DNA from: Caulobacter sp. S45
GTDB lineage: Bacteria; Pseudomonadota; Alphaproteobacteria; Caulobacterales; Caulobacteraceae
DNA length: 64,000 nt
Assembly (NCBI RefSeq): GCF_009765965.1
Contig: NZ_LMUL01000014.1
Location: 673,807 to 737,806, forward strand
Direction: 5' to 3'
The translations under genes were made by a program, and so were the position numbers. The number at the start of each line of letters is the position of its first letter. Within the stretch, counting starts at the first letter, position 1. Shown piece after piece: positions 8,142 through 18,083 of this stretch. Under the pieces are notes generated by a model. It was not told where the DNA came from, made no database searches, and worked only from the letters and a program-made list of their open reading frames with translations.

Positions 8142-9563
8142 TTAAGTGCGTCGCCGCCCCACTTCCAAACCGAGCATCTCGATCTTCTTGCGCAGGGTGT
8201 TGCGGTTGATGCCCAGGACCTCGGCCGCCTTGATCTGGTTGCCGCGCGTGGCGTTCAGGGTCAGGCGGATCAGCGGCCGCTCGATGCTCTCCAACGTCCG
8301 GTCGTAGAGTCCTGCGGCCGGGAGGTCGCCGCCGCCGGCGTTGAACTGCACCATCAGGCTCTGCTCGATCAGGTCGTCGATCGACACGCGCGGATCGCTG
8401 GCCAGATCGACCCGCTGCTCCTCCTGCAATTCCCGTTCGATCAGGCGGTCGGTGATCAGGTCCTCGGTGTAGAGGGCCGAGACGCGGCGCATGACGTTCT
8501 CGAGCTCCCGCACGTTGCCGGGCCAGCTATGGCGAGCCAGCCGGTCCAACGCCGAACCGTCCAGCGTCTTGGACGCCCCGCCGTCGCGATGGGCGCGAAA
8601 CAGGAAGGCGCGGGCCAGGTCGGGCACGTCGTCGATCCGGTCGCGCAGCGGCGGCAGGCGCAGGATCGCCACGGCCAGGCGCAGGAACAGGTCCTCGCGG
8701 AACTGGCCCTGCCGCACCCGTTCGCGCACATGCTCCCCGACCGAGGCGACGACGCGCACGTCGACCATCCGGCCGGTTTGCGGATTGACCGGGCGCTCGC
8801 CGCCGTCCGCCAGACCCAGCAGGCGCGCCTGGGCGTCCAGCGACAGATCGTCGATCCCATCCAGGAACAGGGTGCCGGTGTCGGCCTCCAGCAGTTTTCC
8901 GCCGGACGCCCCATCGGGCGTTCCAAACAGGGTCGCGTCCACCCGATCAGCCGAGAGCCCCGCCAGGCGCACAGTCACGAACGGCCCCTGCCGGCGCGAG
9001 CCTAGATCGTGCAGGGCGCGGCCAGCCAGCGCCTTGCCAACCCCGACCTCGCCCACGATCAGGACATTCAGGTTGGTGTCCACAAGTCGGGCCAGGGTGC
9101 GGTAGACGTCCTGCATCGGCGGCGAGCGGCCGATCAGCGGCAGACCCTCGTCGCGCAGGGCGCGCGCCTGGGCGCGGGCGCGCACCGCGTCGGCCGGACG
9201 AGCGAGGGCCCGGCGCGCCACACTGACCATCTCGTCCAGGTCGAACGGCTTGGGCATGTAGTCGAAGGCGCCGATCTGGGCCGCGTTCACCGCCGTCAGC
9301 AGGGTGTTCTGCGCGCTCATCACGATGGCCGGCAGCTGCGGCCGCATCTTGCGCAGGCGCGGCAGCACGTCGAAGGCGTTCTCGTCGGGCATCACCACGT
9401 CGGTGATCACCAGGTCGCCCTCCCCGTCCGACACCCATTTCAGCAGGGTGGCCGCCGACCCCGTCGCCCGCACCTGGAACCCGGCGCGGGTGAAGGCCTG
9501 GCTCAGCACCAGGCGGATGGAGGTGTCGTCGTCGGCGATCAAAACCTTCTGGGGGACGTTCAC
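8142..9563 (-). CDS. ntrC: Nitrogen regulation response regulator NtrC (GAFTGA-less variant)
   Basis: A 473-residue regulator. Receiver domain at residues 5-120 with phospho-acceptor Asp55 (VITDVVMPDE) and Lys105; AAA+ domain from about residue 145 with Walker A GEVGVGK (171-177); Fis-type helix-turn-helix at the end (NQIKAAEVLGINRNTLRKK). The loop that touches sigma-54 is missing: residues 212-236 read LFGTPDGASGG and then LLEADTGTLFLDG, with no GAFTGA and with the Walker B Glu replaced by Gly236. It therefore probably does not activate sigma-54 polymerase in the classical way. It follows ntrB after 28 bases, and diverges with it from glnK-amtB-glnA. Confidence 0.93.
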   Translation of the reverse strand: MNVPQKVLIADDDTSIRLVLSQAFTRAGFQVRATGSAATLLKWVSDGEGDLVITDVVMPDENAFDVLPRLRKMRPQLPAIVMSAQNTLLTAVNAAQIGAFDYMPKPFDLDEMVSVARRALARPADAVRARAQARALRDEGLPLIGRSPPMQDVYRTLARLVDTNLNVLIVGEVGVGKALAGRALHDLGSRRQGPFVTVRLAGLSADRVDATLFGTPDGASGGKLLEADTGTLFLDGIDDLSLDAQARLLGLADGGERPVNPQTGRMVDVRVVASVGEHVRERVRQGQFREDLFLRLAVAILRLPPLRDRIDDVPDLARAFLFRAHRDGGASKTLDGSALDRLARHSWPGNVRELENVMRRVSALYTEDLITDRLIERELQEEQRVDLASDPRVSIDDLIEQSLMVQFNAGGGDLPAAGLYDRTLESIERPLIRLTLNATRGNQIKAAEVLGINRNTLRKKIEMLGLEVGRRRT

Positions 9564-9591
9564 GCCTTGGCTCCGATACGAAGGGTTTTCA

Positions 9592-10740
9592 TCAGGAAGC
9601 GTCCACCGCGATGGGCAGCAGGACGTGGAAGACCGTGCGGCCGGGCTCGGATTCGAACTCGATCAGCCCGTCGTGGGCGTGGACCAGTTTGGCCACCAGG
9701 GTCAGGCCCAGGCCCATGCCGGACAGCTTGGTGGTGACGAAGGCGTCGAACAGGCGATGTCGGAGGTCCGGCGGCACGCCCGGACCATTGTCCTGGATTC
9801 TGACTTCGAGCGGCGCGCTGAGCCAGCCCTGCCCTGCGGTGCGCAGACGACTGCCCATACGATAGGCAGTCGAGATGCGAACCTGCCCTTGGAGGTCGCG
9901 GCGCTCCAGGGCGGCTTCGGCCGCATTCTTCACCAGGTTGAGGAAAATCTGCACAAGCTGATCCTCGTCGCCCAGCACCATCGGCAGCGAGGGATCGTAG
10001 CTATCCTGGAACGCCACCTGACCGTCGAAGGCGCTTGAGGACAGCATGCGCACACGGTCCAGGATGCGGTGGATGTTGAGCGGGACCCGCGCGGCGGTGC
10101 GCTCGTCCGAAAACGCTTCGACCTGATCCACCAGGCGGCGGATGCGGTCGGTCTCCTCCACGATCACCTGGGCCAGGGGCGCATCCGCCGGACTGGCGCC
10201 GCTCTTGAGCAGCTGGGCCGCGCCGCGGATGCCGGCCAGGGGATTCTTGATCTCGTGCGCCAGGGTGCGGCCCATGCCGGCGACCGAGCGGAGCGCTTCG
10301 CTGGCCCGCTCCCGCTTGGTTCCCTGGCTTTCCAGATAGAAGGTCGCGAGCACATCGCCCGACGGCAAGGGGCTGAAGGTCACTTCCGCCTCGAAGGTGA
10401 TCACGCCCGGACAGCAGACCTCCACGCCGCCCTGGTGGACGAAGCCGTCCTCCGCGACCGCCCGGTCGAACAGGCGCATCAGCTCGCCGTCTCGCGTCGC
10501 TTCGCTCAGGCCGCGGCGGGACAGCGTGGCGAGCGCCTGGCCAAACAGCATCTCGGCCGCTTCGTTGGCGGCCTTGAGCAGACCGTTGGCGGACAGCACC
10601 AGGATGGGCCAGGGCGCGCCGTCGAAGGCGGATGCGCGAAGCGCCCGCTGTTCAGGGCCTTGGGGGTCGGGCTGGGGCAAGGACTCGGTTCCTCCTCGCT
10701 GCACGCCTAAGCCTCCTGTGGCCGCATCGCGCGATGTCAT
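9592..10740 (-). CDS. ntrB: Nitrogen regulation sensor histidine kinase NtrB
   Basis: A cytoplasmic kinase of 382 residues that phosphorylates NtrC and is inhibited by PII proteins. It has an N-terminal PAS domain (about 40-150, APWPILVLSANGLLKAANEAAE), the phospho-acceptor His162 in TLAHEIKNPLAG, the N box (LVKNAAEAAL), the G1 box (DNGPGVP) and the G2 box (GMGLGL). No membrane segment is present, as expected. I use the ATG at 10740 (MTSRDAA); an in-frame ATG upstream would add about 20 residues that look non-coding. The divergent glnK, encoding its likely PII partner, starts 200 bases away. Confidence 0.95.
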   Translation of the reverse strand: MTSRDAATGGLGVQRGGTESLPQPDPQGPEQRALRASAFDGAPWPILVLSANGLLKAANEAAEMLFGQALATLSRRGLSEATRDGELMRLFDRAVAEDGFVHQGGVEVCCPGVITFEAEVTFSPLPSGDVLATFYLESQGTKRERASEALRSVAGMGRTLAHEIKNPLAGIRGAAQLLKSGASPADAPLAQVIVEETDRIRRLVDQVEAFSDERTAARVPLNIHRILDRVRMLSSSAFDGQVAFQDSYDPSLPMVLGDEDQLVQIFLNLVKNAAEAALERRDLQGQVRISTAYRMGSRLRTAGQGWLSAPLEVRIQDNGPGVPPDLRHRLFDAFVTTKLSGMGLGLTLVAKLVHAHDGLIEFESEPGRTVFHVLLPIAVDAS

Positions 10741-10820
10741 CGAAATGCGCAACCGCCCGCGAACTGTCAGCATACATATTAAGCAGTCGATGCCCAATAT
10801 GCGCACATTTTACGCGCTGA

Positions 10821-11279
<459 letters not shown>

Positions 11280-11295
11280 AGCTCCAGTCGTTCCC

Positions 11296-12744
11296 ATGCC
11301 CCAGATGCTCTTAGCCATGTCCAGGGTTCGTCGCGCCGCCGGCCTCGTTTCCGCCGTCCTGCTGGCGATCTGCCTGATCCCCGCCATGGCCTCCGCCCAG
11401 GCCGCGCCAAGCGCCGTCTCGCCGACGCCCGCCGTCAACGCCACCGGGGCGGCCGCCCCGGTCGCAGTTGCGCCCGCCACCGCCACGACCACGCCGGCGG
11501 CTGCGCCCGCGAGCGCCTTCAAGACCGACAGCGGCGATACGGCCTGGATGCTCGTCTCCACCGCCCTGGTGCTGATGATGACCATACCGGGGCTGGCGCT
11601 GTTCTATGGCGGCATGGTGCGCAAGCGGAACGTCATCGCCACCGTGGCCCAGTCGTTCGCCATCACGGCAGTGGCGACCCTGGTCTGGTTCGTGGCCGGC
11701 TATTCGGTGGCGCTGGGGACCGACCCGAGCGCCTGGGCCAACAACTGGTGGGGCGGCCTGGGGAACGTGTTCCTCAAGCAGGTCTCGATGACCAAGAGCT
11801 ACACCATCGCCGGGACGGTCCTGACCATCCCGGAATACGTCTACATGATGTACCAGATGACCTTCGCGATCATCACGCCAGCCCTGATCTGCGGCGCGTT
11901 CGCCGAGCGGTTCAAGTTCTCCGCCCTGCTGCTGTTCACCGTGCTGTGGTCGCTATTCGTCTATGCGCCCATCGCCCACTGGGTCTGGGGCGGCGGCTTC
12001 CTGGGCGGGCTGGGGGTGATGGACTTCGCCGGCGGCACCGTGGTCCACGTCAACGCCGGGGTAGCGGGCCTCGTCTGCGCCCTGGTGGTCGGCAAGCGCC
12101 GTGGCTACGGCCACGACAACATGGCCCCCAACAACCTCGTCTACACCATGATCGGGGCCAGCCTGCTCTGGGTCGGGTGGTTCGGGTTCAACGCCGGCTC
12201 GGCTCTAGGCGCCAATGCGCTCGCGGGGGTGGCCATGGCCAACACCCAGGTCGCCACCGCCGCCGCCACCATCGCCTGGATGGCCGTGGAGTGGTTCCAC
12301 CGCAAGAAGCCCACCCTGCTCGGCCTGGCCTCGGGCGCGGTCGCCGGCCTGGTCGCCATCACCCCGGCCTCCGGCTTCGTGACGCCTTGCGGCGCACTGT
12401 GGATCGGCCTGATCGCCGGTGCGGTCTGCTACTGCTCGGCGGTGTTCCTGAAGAACGCGCTGAAATACGACGACAGCCTGGACGCCTTCGGCGTGCACGG
12501 GGTGGGCGGCTTCGTCGGGGCGATCCTGACCGGGGTGTTCGCCGACGTCGGGATCAACACCCTGCCCAAGGGACACGGGGTGCTGGTCCAGTTCGAGAGC
12601 TGCATCGTGACCATCGTCTGGACGGCGATGGTCACCTTCCTGATCCTGATGGTCTGCAAGTTCACCACCGGCCTGCGCGTCACCGAAGAGGAGGAAGTGT
12701 ACGGTCTAGACCTTGCACTCCACGGCGAGGCGATGCACGACTGA
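11296..12744 (+). CDS. amtB: Ammonium transporter
   Basis: Inner-membrane ammonium channel of the Amt/MEP/Rh family, 482 residues with a cleavable N-terminal signal sequence (AVLLAICLIPAMASAQA), an Ala/Pro/Thr-rich linker and eleven membrane helices. Conserved parts include DTAWMLVSTALVLMM, FYGGMVRKRNV, DFAGGTVVH, GWFGFNAGS and DAFGVHGVGGF, which contain the pore His and Asp residues. ATGs at 11296, 11305 and 11317 are all possible; I chose the first. It lies between glnK and glnA in one operon. Confidence 0.95.
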   Translation: MPQMLLAMSRVRRAAGLVSAVLLAICLIPAMASAQAAPSAVSPTPAVNATGAAAPVAVAPATATTTPAAAPASAFKTDSGDTAWMLVSTALVLMMTIPGLALFYGGMVRKRNVIATVAQSFAITAVATLVWFVAGYSVALGTDPSAWANNWWGGLGNVFLKQVSMTKSYTIAGTVLTIPEYVYMMYQMTFAIITPALICGAFAERFKFSALLLFTVLWSLFVYAPIAHWVWGGGFLGGLGVMDFAGGTVVHVNAGVAGLVCALVVGKRRGYGHDNMAPNNLVYTMIGASLLWVGWFGFNAGSALGANALAGVAMANTQVATAAATIAWMAVEWFHRKKPTLLGLASGAVAGLVAITPASGFVTPCGALWIGLIAGAVCYCSAVFLKNALKYDDSLDAFGVHGVGGFVGAILTGVFADVGINTLPKGHGVLVQFESCIVTIVWTAMVTFLILMVCKFTTGLRVTEEEEVYGLDLALHGEAMHD

Positions 12745-12827
12745 CCGCGCGCCGGATCACCTTCCATCGCGACGGGGCCCAGGGGGCGCCCGCTCGCTTC
12801 CCGTGCAGGACCACGTTGGAGTTTTAG

Positions 12828-14234
12828 ATGACGCCCGAAGAAATCTACGCCCAGATCAAGGAAAAGGACGTCAAGTACGTCGACCTCCGCTTCACCGACA
12901 TGCGCGGGAAGATGCAGCACGTCACCTTCGATCTCAGCCTGGTCGACGACGAGTTCCTGACCGAAGGCACCATGTTCGACGGCTCCTCGATCTCCGGATG
13001 GAAGGCGATCAACGAGTCCGACATGCTGCTGCGCCCGGACCTGTCGACCGCCTACATCGACCCCTTCTACCAGCAGACCACCCTATTCCTGTTCTGCGAC
13101 GTGCTGAACCCCGACACCTCGGAGCCCTACAACCGCGACCCGCGCTCCATCGCCAAGGCGGCGCTGAACTACGTGAAGTCAGCGGGCGTCGGCGATCAGG
13201 TCTATTTCGGCCCCGAAGCCGAGTTCTTCATCTTCGACGACGTGAAGTGGTCCACCGCCGCCCACAAGACCGGCTACAGCTTCGACTCGATCGAACTGCC
13301 GAGCAACACCGACAAGGCCTATGACGAGGGCAATATGGGCCACCGCCCCGGCCCCAAGGGCGGCTACTTCCCGGTCAACCCGGTGGACAGCGCCCAGGAC
13401 CTGCGCGGCGAGATGCTGTCGGTGATGGAAGAGCTCGGCATGAAGCCGGAAAAGCATCACCACGAGGTGGCGCCCGCCCAGCACGAGCTGGGGCTGACCT
13501 TCTCCGACCTGCTGACCATGGCCGACCGGATGCAGCTCTACAAGTACGTCATCCACAACGTGGCCTCGGCCTACGGCAAGACCGCCACCTTCATGGCCAA
13601 GCCCTATTTCGGTGACAACGGCTCGGGCATGCACTGCCACCAGTCGATCTGGAAAGACGGAAAGCCCATGTTCGCGGGCGACAAGTATTCCGGCCTGTCG
13701 GAAATGTGCCTGCACTACATCGGCGGCATCATCAAGCACGCCAAGGCCATCAACGCCTTCGCCAACTCCACCACCAACAGCTACAAGCGTCTGGTGCCGG
13801 GATACGAAGCTCCGGTGAAGCTGGCCTATTCGGCCCGCAACCGGTCCGCCTCGATCCGTATCCCGTGGGTGTCCTCGCCCAAGGCCAAGCGCATCGAGGT
13901 CCGCTTCCCCGATCCCATGGGCAACCCCTACCTGACCTTCGTCGCCCTGCTGATGGCCGGCCTGGACGGGATCGAGAACAAGATCGATCCGGGCCAACCC
14001 ATGGACAAGAACCTGTACGACCTGCCCCCTCGCGAGCAGAAGAAGGTTCCCGAAGTCTGCGGCTCGCTGCGCGAAGCTCTGGAAAGCCTCGACAAGGACC
14101 GCGCCTTCCTCAAGAAGGGCGGCGTGATGGACGACGACTTCATCGACGCCTACATCGAGTTGAAGATGGAAGAAGTCATGCGGCTGCAACTGCACCCGCA
14201 CCCCGTCGAATTCGACATGTACTACAACTGCTAG
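12828..14234 (+). CDS. glnA: Glutamine synthetase type I
   Basis: A dodecameric enzyme that makes glutamine from glutamate, ammonia and ATP; 468 residues. [29 protein letters not shown] (metal site), [10 protein letters not shown] and [11 protein letters not shown] are all present. The adenylylation Tyr is Tyr397 in [10 protein letters not shown], so activity should be controlled by GlnE. It follows amtB by 83 bases, and a strong terminator begins 26 bases after its stop. Confidence 0.98.
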   Translation: MTPEEIYAQIKEKDVKYVDLRFTDMRGKMQHVTFDLSLVDDEFLTEGTMFDGSSISGWKAINESDMLLRPDLSTAYIDPFYQQTTLFLFCDVLNPDTSEPYNRDPRSIAKAALNYVKSAGVGDQVYFGPEAEFFIFDDVKWSTAAHKTGYSFDSIELPSNTDKAYDEGNMGHRPGPKGGYFPVNPVDSAQDLRGEMLSVMEELGMKPEKHHHEVAPAQHELGLTFSDLLTMADRMQLYKYVIHNVASAYGKTATFMAKPYFGDNGSGMHCHQSIWKDGKPMFAGDKYSGLSEMCLHYIGGIIKHAKAINAFANSTTNSYKRLVPGYEAPVKLAYSARNRSASIRIPWVSSPKAKRIEVRFPDPMGNPYLTFVALLMAGLDGIENKIDPGQPMDKNLYDLPPREQKKVPEVCGSLREALESLDKDRAFLKKGGVMDDDFIDAYIELKMEEVMRLQLHPHPVEFDMYYNC

Positions 14235-14260
14235 GCTGAGCGCCTGGTCGATACGGAGAG

Positions 14261-14287
14261 GGCTGCGGAGCGATCCGCGGCCTTTTT
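14261..14287 (+). terminator. Rho-independent terminator of glnK-amtB-glnA
   Basis: GGCTGCGGA, loop GCGA, TCCGCGGCC, then five T. This is a nine-pair stem with one G-U pair, located directly after the glnA stop. Confidence 0.85.
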
Positions 14288-14305
14288 CATGTGCTCTACA
14301 TGTGC

Positions 14306-14412
14306 TGCGTGCTTCGAGACGCGCTGCGCGCTCCTCAGCATGACGAGCGTTTATGCAACCCAACAACCTAAGTCATCCTGAGGAGCCCCAAAGGGGCGTC
14401 TCGAAGGACGCA
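14306..14412. repeat. Dispersed palindromic element, family A, copy 2
   Basis: A 107-bp relative of the element at 5261-5370. Its left arm TGCGTGCTTCGAGACGC (14306-14322) is identical to copy 1; its right arm (14396-14412) has one mismatch (AAGGACGCA for AAGCACGCA). The nested CTCCTCAGCATGA and CTGAGGAGCCCC parts are also shared, while the central loop differs. It lies between the convergent glnA and proA genes. Confidence 0.8.
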
Positions 14413-14434
14413 CCACGCAGCCACGCGCGCACTT

Positions 14435-15712
14435 TCAGGCGCGCACCTGCCCCGTCCCGCGCACCACGTACTTGTAGGTCGTCAGCTGCTCCGCCCCCAC
14501 CGGACCGCGCGCGTGCAGGCGGGCGGTGGAGATGCCGATCTCGGCCCCGAAACCGAACTCGCCCCCGTCGGCGAACTGAGTGGAGGCGTTGACCAGGACG
14601 ATGGCGCTGTCCACCAGGTCGACGAACCGCTGGGCGGCGCCCGCATCCTCGGTGACGATGGCCTCGGTGTGGCCCGAGCCATAGGTGGCGATATGGTCCG
14701 CCGCCGCATCCACCCCGTCGACCACCCGCACCGCCAGGATCGGCGCCAGATACTCCGTCCGCCAGTCCTGCTCCACCGCCACGCCCATGTCGGGGACCAA
14801 CGCCCTGGCGCGTGCATCGCCGCGCAGTTCGCAACCGCCCGCACAAAGATCGGCGGCGATGGCGGGCAACAAGCGACCCGCCGCGATGGCGTCGATCAAC
14901 AGGGTCTCGGTCGAGCCGCACACCGAGGTCCGCCGCAGCTTGGCGTTGACGACGATGGCGCGCGCCTTGTCCGCATCGGCGCCGGCATGGACATAGGTGT
15001 GGCACAGCCCCTCGAGGTGACCGAGCACCGCCACCCGCGCCTCCGCCTGCACCCGCTCGACCAGGGTGCGACCGCCGCGAGGGATCAGCAGGTCGATGGT
15101 CCCTCCCAATCCCGACAACAGCTGCCCGACCGCAGCCCGGTCCGTATTCGGCACGATCTGCACGCAATCCTGCGGCAACCCCACAGCCGTCAGCCCACGA
15201 ACCAGGGCGGCATGGATGGCCAGGTTGGAGCGCAGGCTCTCCGAGCCGCCGCGCAAGATACTGGCGTTGCCGGCGCGCAGGCACAGGGCCGCGGCGTCGG
15301 CGGTGACGTTGGGACGCGCCTCGTAGATCACCGCGATCACGCCGATGGGGGTGCGCACGCGGGTGAAATCCAATCCGTTCGGGCGCGTCCAATGGGCCAT
15401 CTCGGCTCCGACCGGGTCGGGGATAGCCGCTACGGTGCGCAACGCCGTGACCACGCCCAACAGCCGCTCAACGTCCAGCGCCAGCCGGTCCACCATGTTG
15501 GGCGCGAGACCGGACGCGCGGGCCGCGGCGACGTCCTGAGCGTTGGCCTCCAGCACGTCAGTCTGCGCCTCAGCCAGGGCGTCGGCCATGGCCGTCAGCG
15601 CCTGGGTCCTTTGCTCGGCGGGGGCCAGCCTCAGCGCCTGCGCCGCCGCACGCGCGCGCTGACCCATGGCGGTCATGGCTTGGGCGAGCTCCTCGCCGCT
15701 GTCTTCAGCCAT
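14435..15712 (-). CDS. proA: Gamma-glutamyl phosphate reductase
   Basis: Second step of proline synthesis: NADPH-dependent reduction of glutamyl-5-phosphate to the semialdehyde. At 425 residues it is a full-length member of the aldehyde dehydrogenase superfamily. It shows [35 protein letters not shown], the catalytic-Cys region [12 protein letters not shown], and [35 protein letters not shown]. The start overlaps the proB stop by eight bases, so proB and proA are translationally coupled. Confidence 0.97.
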   Translation of the reverse strand: MAEDSGEELAQAMTAMGQRARAAAQALRLAPAEQRTQALTAMADALAEAQTDVLEANAQDVAAARASGLAPNMVDRLALDVERLLGVVTALRTVAAIPDPVGAEMAHWTRPNGLDFTRVRTPIGVIAVIYEARPNVTADAAALCLRAGNASILRGGSESLRSNLAIHAALVRGLTAVGLPQDCVQIVPNTDRAAVGQLLSGLGGTIDLLIPRGGRTLVERVQAEARVAVLGHLEGLCHTYVHAGADADKARAIVVNAKLRRTSVCGSTETLLIDAIAAGRLLPAIAADLCAGGCELRGDARARALVPDMGVAVEQDWRTEYLAPILAVRVVDGVDAAADHIATYGSGHTEAIVTEDAGAAQRFVDLVDSAIVLVNASTQFADGGEFGFGAEIGISTARLHARGPVGAEQLTTYKYVVRGTGQVRA

Positions 15713-16862
15713 TGGCGGTCCTGCTCAACGGTTCGCCCGGCACCACCAGATCGTCGCGATGGATCAGCGCCGTCGGCCCCGGATAGCCCAAGGCCGCTTC
15801 GATCCCCTGGGACTGCAGGCCGATGATGCGCTGGGCGTCACTGGCGTCGTAGGCGCAGAGCCCACGCGCGATCTCACGCCCCGTCGGTTCGAGCACCAGC
15901 ACCAGGTCGCCCTTGCCGAACGCGCCCTGCACCGCGCGCACGCCCGCCGGCAGCAGGCTCTTGCCCGCCTGCAGCGCCAACGCCGCGCCGGCGTCCACCG
16001 TCAGGCTCCCACGCGGGGCGAGACCGCCGGCGATCCACTGCTTGTAGGCCGCCATCGGCGTAGCGCTGGGCTGGACAAAGGTGGCGCGCGCGCCGGCCAG
16101 CAACGCCGACAGGGCGGCGACATCTCCCTCGGGCCGACCGGCCGCGATCAGGGTGGCGCAACCGGCGGCCTGGGCGATGCGAGCGGCGGCGAGCTTGGTG
16201 GCCATGCCGCCCGTTCCGACCCCGGTCTGGCTGTTGGCCCCGCCGGCCATCGCTTCGATCTCCGGCGTCAGGCTGGAGACCAGCGGCACATGCTGCGCCG
16301 TCGGATTGCGGCGAGGATCGGCGGTGTAGAGGCCGTCGACGTCGGAGAGCAGCACCAGCAGCTCGGCGCGGATCATCTGCGCCACCCGCGCAGCCAACCG
16401 GTCGTTGTCGCCGTAGCGAATCTCCTCGGTGGCGACCGCGTCGTTCTCGTTGACCACCGGGATGGCGCCGAGCTCCAACAGGCGTTCCAGCGTGGCCCGC
16501 CCGTTCAGCCAGCGCCGGCGCACCTCGGTGTCGTCGCGGGTCAGCAGCACCTGGGCGGCTGGCAAGCCGTGGGGTTCCAGCGCCTCTTCCCACGCACGCA
16601 TCAGCAGGCTCTGCCCCGCGCTGGCGGCGGCCTGCTTGGTTTGCAGGTCGAGCTTCTCCCCCGCCGACAGGCCGAGCCGCCGGCGCCCAAGGGCGATGGA
16701 GCCGGACGACACCAGCAGGACCTTGCGCCCCTCCCCGACCAGCATCGCCACGTCGGCGGCAAGCCCGGCGATCCAGTCGCGGTCGACGCGCCCGTCCGGG
16801 TCCAGCAACAGGGCCGAACCGACCTTGACGACGATCCGCCGGGCCTGGGACAGGGCGCTCAT
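15705..16862 (-). CDS. proB: Glutamate 5-kinase
   Basis: First, feedback-regulated step of proline synthesis. The 385-residue protein has the amino-acid kinase domain ([78 protein letters not shown]) and a C-terminal PUA domain from about residue 280. It starts only 7 bases after the chorismate mutase gene and overlaps proA. In many Alphaproteobacteria obgE precedes proB; here the chorismate mutase gene takes that place. Confidence 0.97.
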   Translation of the reverse strand: MSALSQARRIVVKVGSALLLDPDGRVDRDWIAGLAADVAMLVGEGRKVLLVSSGSIALGRRRLGLSAGEKLDLQTKQAAASAGQSLLMRAWEEALEPHGLPAAQVLLTRDDTEVRRRWLNGRATLERLLELGAIPVVNENDAVATEEIRYGDNDRLAARVAQMIRAELLVLLSDVDGLYTADPRRNPTAQHVPLVSSLTPEIEAMAGGANSQTGVGTGGMATKLAAARIAQAAGCATLIAAGRPEGDVAALSALLAGARATFVQPSATPMAAYKQWIAGGLAPRGSLTVDAGAALALQAGKSLLPAGVRAVQGAFGKGDLVLVLEPTGREIARGLCAYDASDAQRIIGLQSQGIEAALGYPGPTALIHRDDLVVPGEPLSRTANG

Positions 16863-16869
16863 GGCCGGG

Positions 16870-17676
16870 TTAGGCCTGCACGACGCTCTCGGCCGATAGC
16901 GAGAAGCTCGGCGCGCGCCCGATCACGCCGCGATAGCGGTCCATGGCCGTGACCTCGTCGGGCGCGCGGTCCACGGCGTAGAGCCGCCAGCCCTCGTCCA
17001 GGCCGAGCAGCCGGCGCGAGGGCTCGCCGCCACCGGCGTCGCCGCCGGCGGAGATGACGAAGGTCTGGCCGCCGGCCAGGGCCGCCGGGTCGATCCGCGC
17101 CACCGCCAGCGCGCCGGGCTCACGCCCGCCGTGGGGATTGTCGATGGAGTCGAACACCCACAGGTCGCGATACTGCGCGCCCAGGCGTGTCCACCAAGCC
17201 GTCTTCGGGTCGATGCCGAGCACCGCGACCGCGTTGCGCGTCGCCGCTCCGGCCAGCGCCTCCGCCGCGGTCTCGACCTCGATATAGATGGGCGAGGAGC
17301 CGAAGCGGCGGCGCGCGGAGTCCAGCACATGGGCCGGATCGGGGCCGCCCCAGACCAGGATCTCGAGCTCGCCCTGGCGCGCGAGGCCGGCGGCCATGAT
17401 CTCGCGCCAGACGCCGAGCGCCAGCTTGCGGCACTCCGGTTCGGCCTGGGCCAGGATGCGCGAGACGACGGCCGCCTCGCGGTCGGGGCGCAGCTTGAGC
17501 GCGTTGACCTGGCCGGCGGACTTCAAGCCACCGATGCCGCTGGCCAGCGCCATGCGTCGCTGCAGCAGATCCAGGATGGTGTCATCGATACGGTCGATCT
17601 CGGCCCGCAGGTCGTGCAGGCCGGAGGTGGCGTCGGTATCGTCGGAGGCGTTCATCGCCGTGGAAATTTGGGTCAT
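16870..17676 (-). CDS. Chorismate mutase (AroQ-type domain) with uncharacterised C-terminal domain
   Basis: A 268-residue protein. Residues of about 20-105 form an AroQ-type chorismate mutase domain ([30 protein letters not shown], then [10 protein letters not shown], then WREIMAAGL), which would convert chorismate to prephenate for Phe and Tyr synthesis. The remaining 160 residues ([24 protein letters not shown] onwards) are not assigned; they lack the motifs of prephenate dehydratase or dehydrogenase that I would expect. The start is uncertain: I use the ATG at 17676, and another lies at 17655. Upstream is a Phe/Tyr-rich leader peptide, and downstream proB follows after 7 bases. Confidence 0.8.
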   Translation of the reverse strand: MTQISTAMNASDDTDATSGLHDLRAEIDRIDDTILDLLQRRMALASGIGGLKSAGQVNALKLRPDREAAVVSRILAQAEPECRKLALGVWREIMAAGLARQGELEILVWGGPDPAHVLDSARRRFGSSPIYIEVETAAEALAGAATRNAVAVLGIDPKTAWWTRLGAQYRDLWVFDSIDNPHGGREPGALAVARIDPAALAGGQTFVISAGGDAGGGEPSRRLLGLDEGWRLYAVDRAPDEVTAMDRYRGVIGRAPSFSLSAESVVQA

Positions 17677-17767
17677 GATCTTGGCTTTTCGATGAGGGGT
17701 CGGGCGCGGCAGCTTCAAGGTGCGCGCAGGGGCCGCTGGCCGCTCTTTCCAGAGACGGTCGCCGGCA

Positions 17768-17804
17768 GGTGATCGAGGGAGAGGTCCCCTATCGGGCGAT
17801 CACC
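17768..17804 (-). promoter_or_regulatory. Hairpin of the Phe/Tyr leader (candidate attenuator)
   Basis: On the minus strand GGTGATCG begins directly after the leader-peptide stop codon and pairs perfectly with CGATCACC, with a nested GGGGA/TCTCC pairing between. No run of U follows, so this may be an antiterminator or pause structure, or attenuation may be translational or Rho-dependent. Confidence 0.45.
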
Positions 17805-17897
17805 TTAGCCGGCGTATCGAAAGCCGAAATAGCCGTAGAAATAGAACGGGAGCGCCCGAACGGTGAGTTCGTTCATTGGGAGGCCACGCACAGGCAT
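17805..17897 (-). CDS. Phe/Tyr-rich leader peptide (candidate attenuator peptide)
   Basis: A 30-codon frame with a GGAG ribosome-binding site 7 bases before its ATG. Its end reads PFYFYGYFGFRYAG: four Phe and four Tyr among twelve residues. It ends with TAA directly before an 8-bp perfect hairpin and sits about 130 bases upstream of the chorismate mutase gene. This is the classical layout of an amino-acid-sensing leader: ribosomes stalling for charged tRNA-Phe or tRNA-Tyr would change expression of the aromatic gene downstream. An internal ATG at 17876 is a possible alternative start. Expression and function are inferred. Confidence 0.7.
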   Translation of the reverse strand: MPVRGLPMNELTVRALPFYFYGYFGFRYAG

Positions 17898-18018
17898 GGT
17901 CGTGCTCCAAAAGGGCGCTAGGGCGGGATTGCCGGCACGATCCTTTCCCAGATCGTCCCCAGACTGTCAAGAAATCACAGCCGTACGGGAACGCCGTACT
18001 TGAAAAACGCCGCGTGCG

Positions 18019-18044
18019 GTAACGTCTTCCCTACCGGACACGAA
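18019..18044 (+). promoter_or_regulatory. SigF-type ECF promoter upstream of the DUF1223 gene
   Basis: GTAACG (18019-18024), 16 bases, CGAA (18041-18044). It differs at one position from the two perfect GTAACC-N16-CGAA sites at 20561-20586 and 20697-20722. The AAGGAG ribosome-binding site and ATG of the gene follow at the right distance. Confidence 0.6.
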
Positions 18045-18083
18045 CGGATCGGGGACCCGGATGCGGTCCGAAGGAGACGCAAG

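Noticed and set aside
13179..14366. Minus-strand open frame opposite glnA
   Set aside because: Shadow of glutamine synthetase, and it runs through the glnA terminator.
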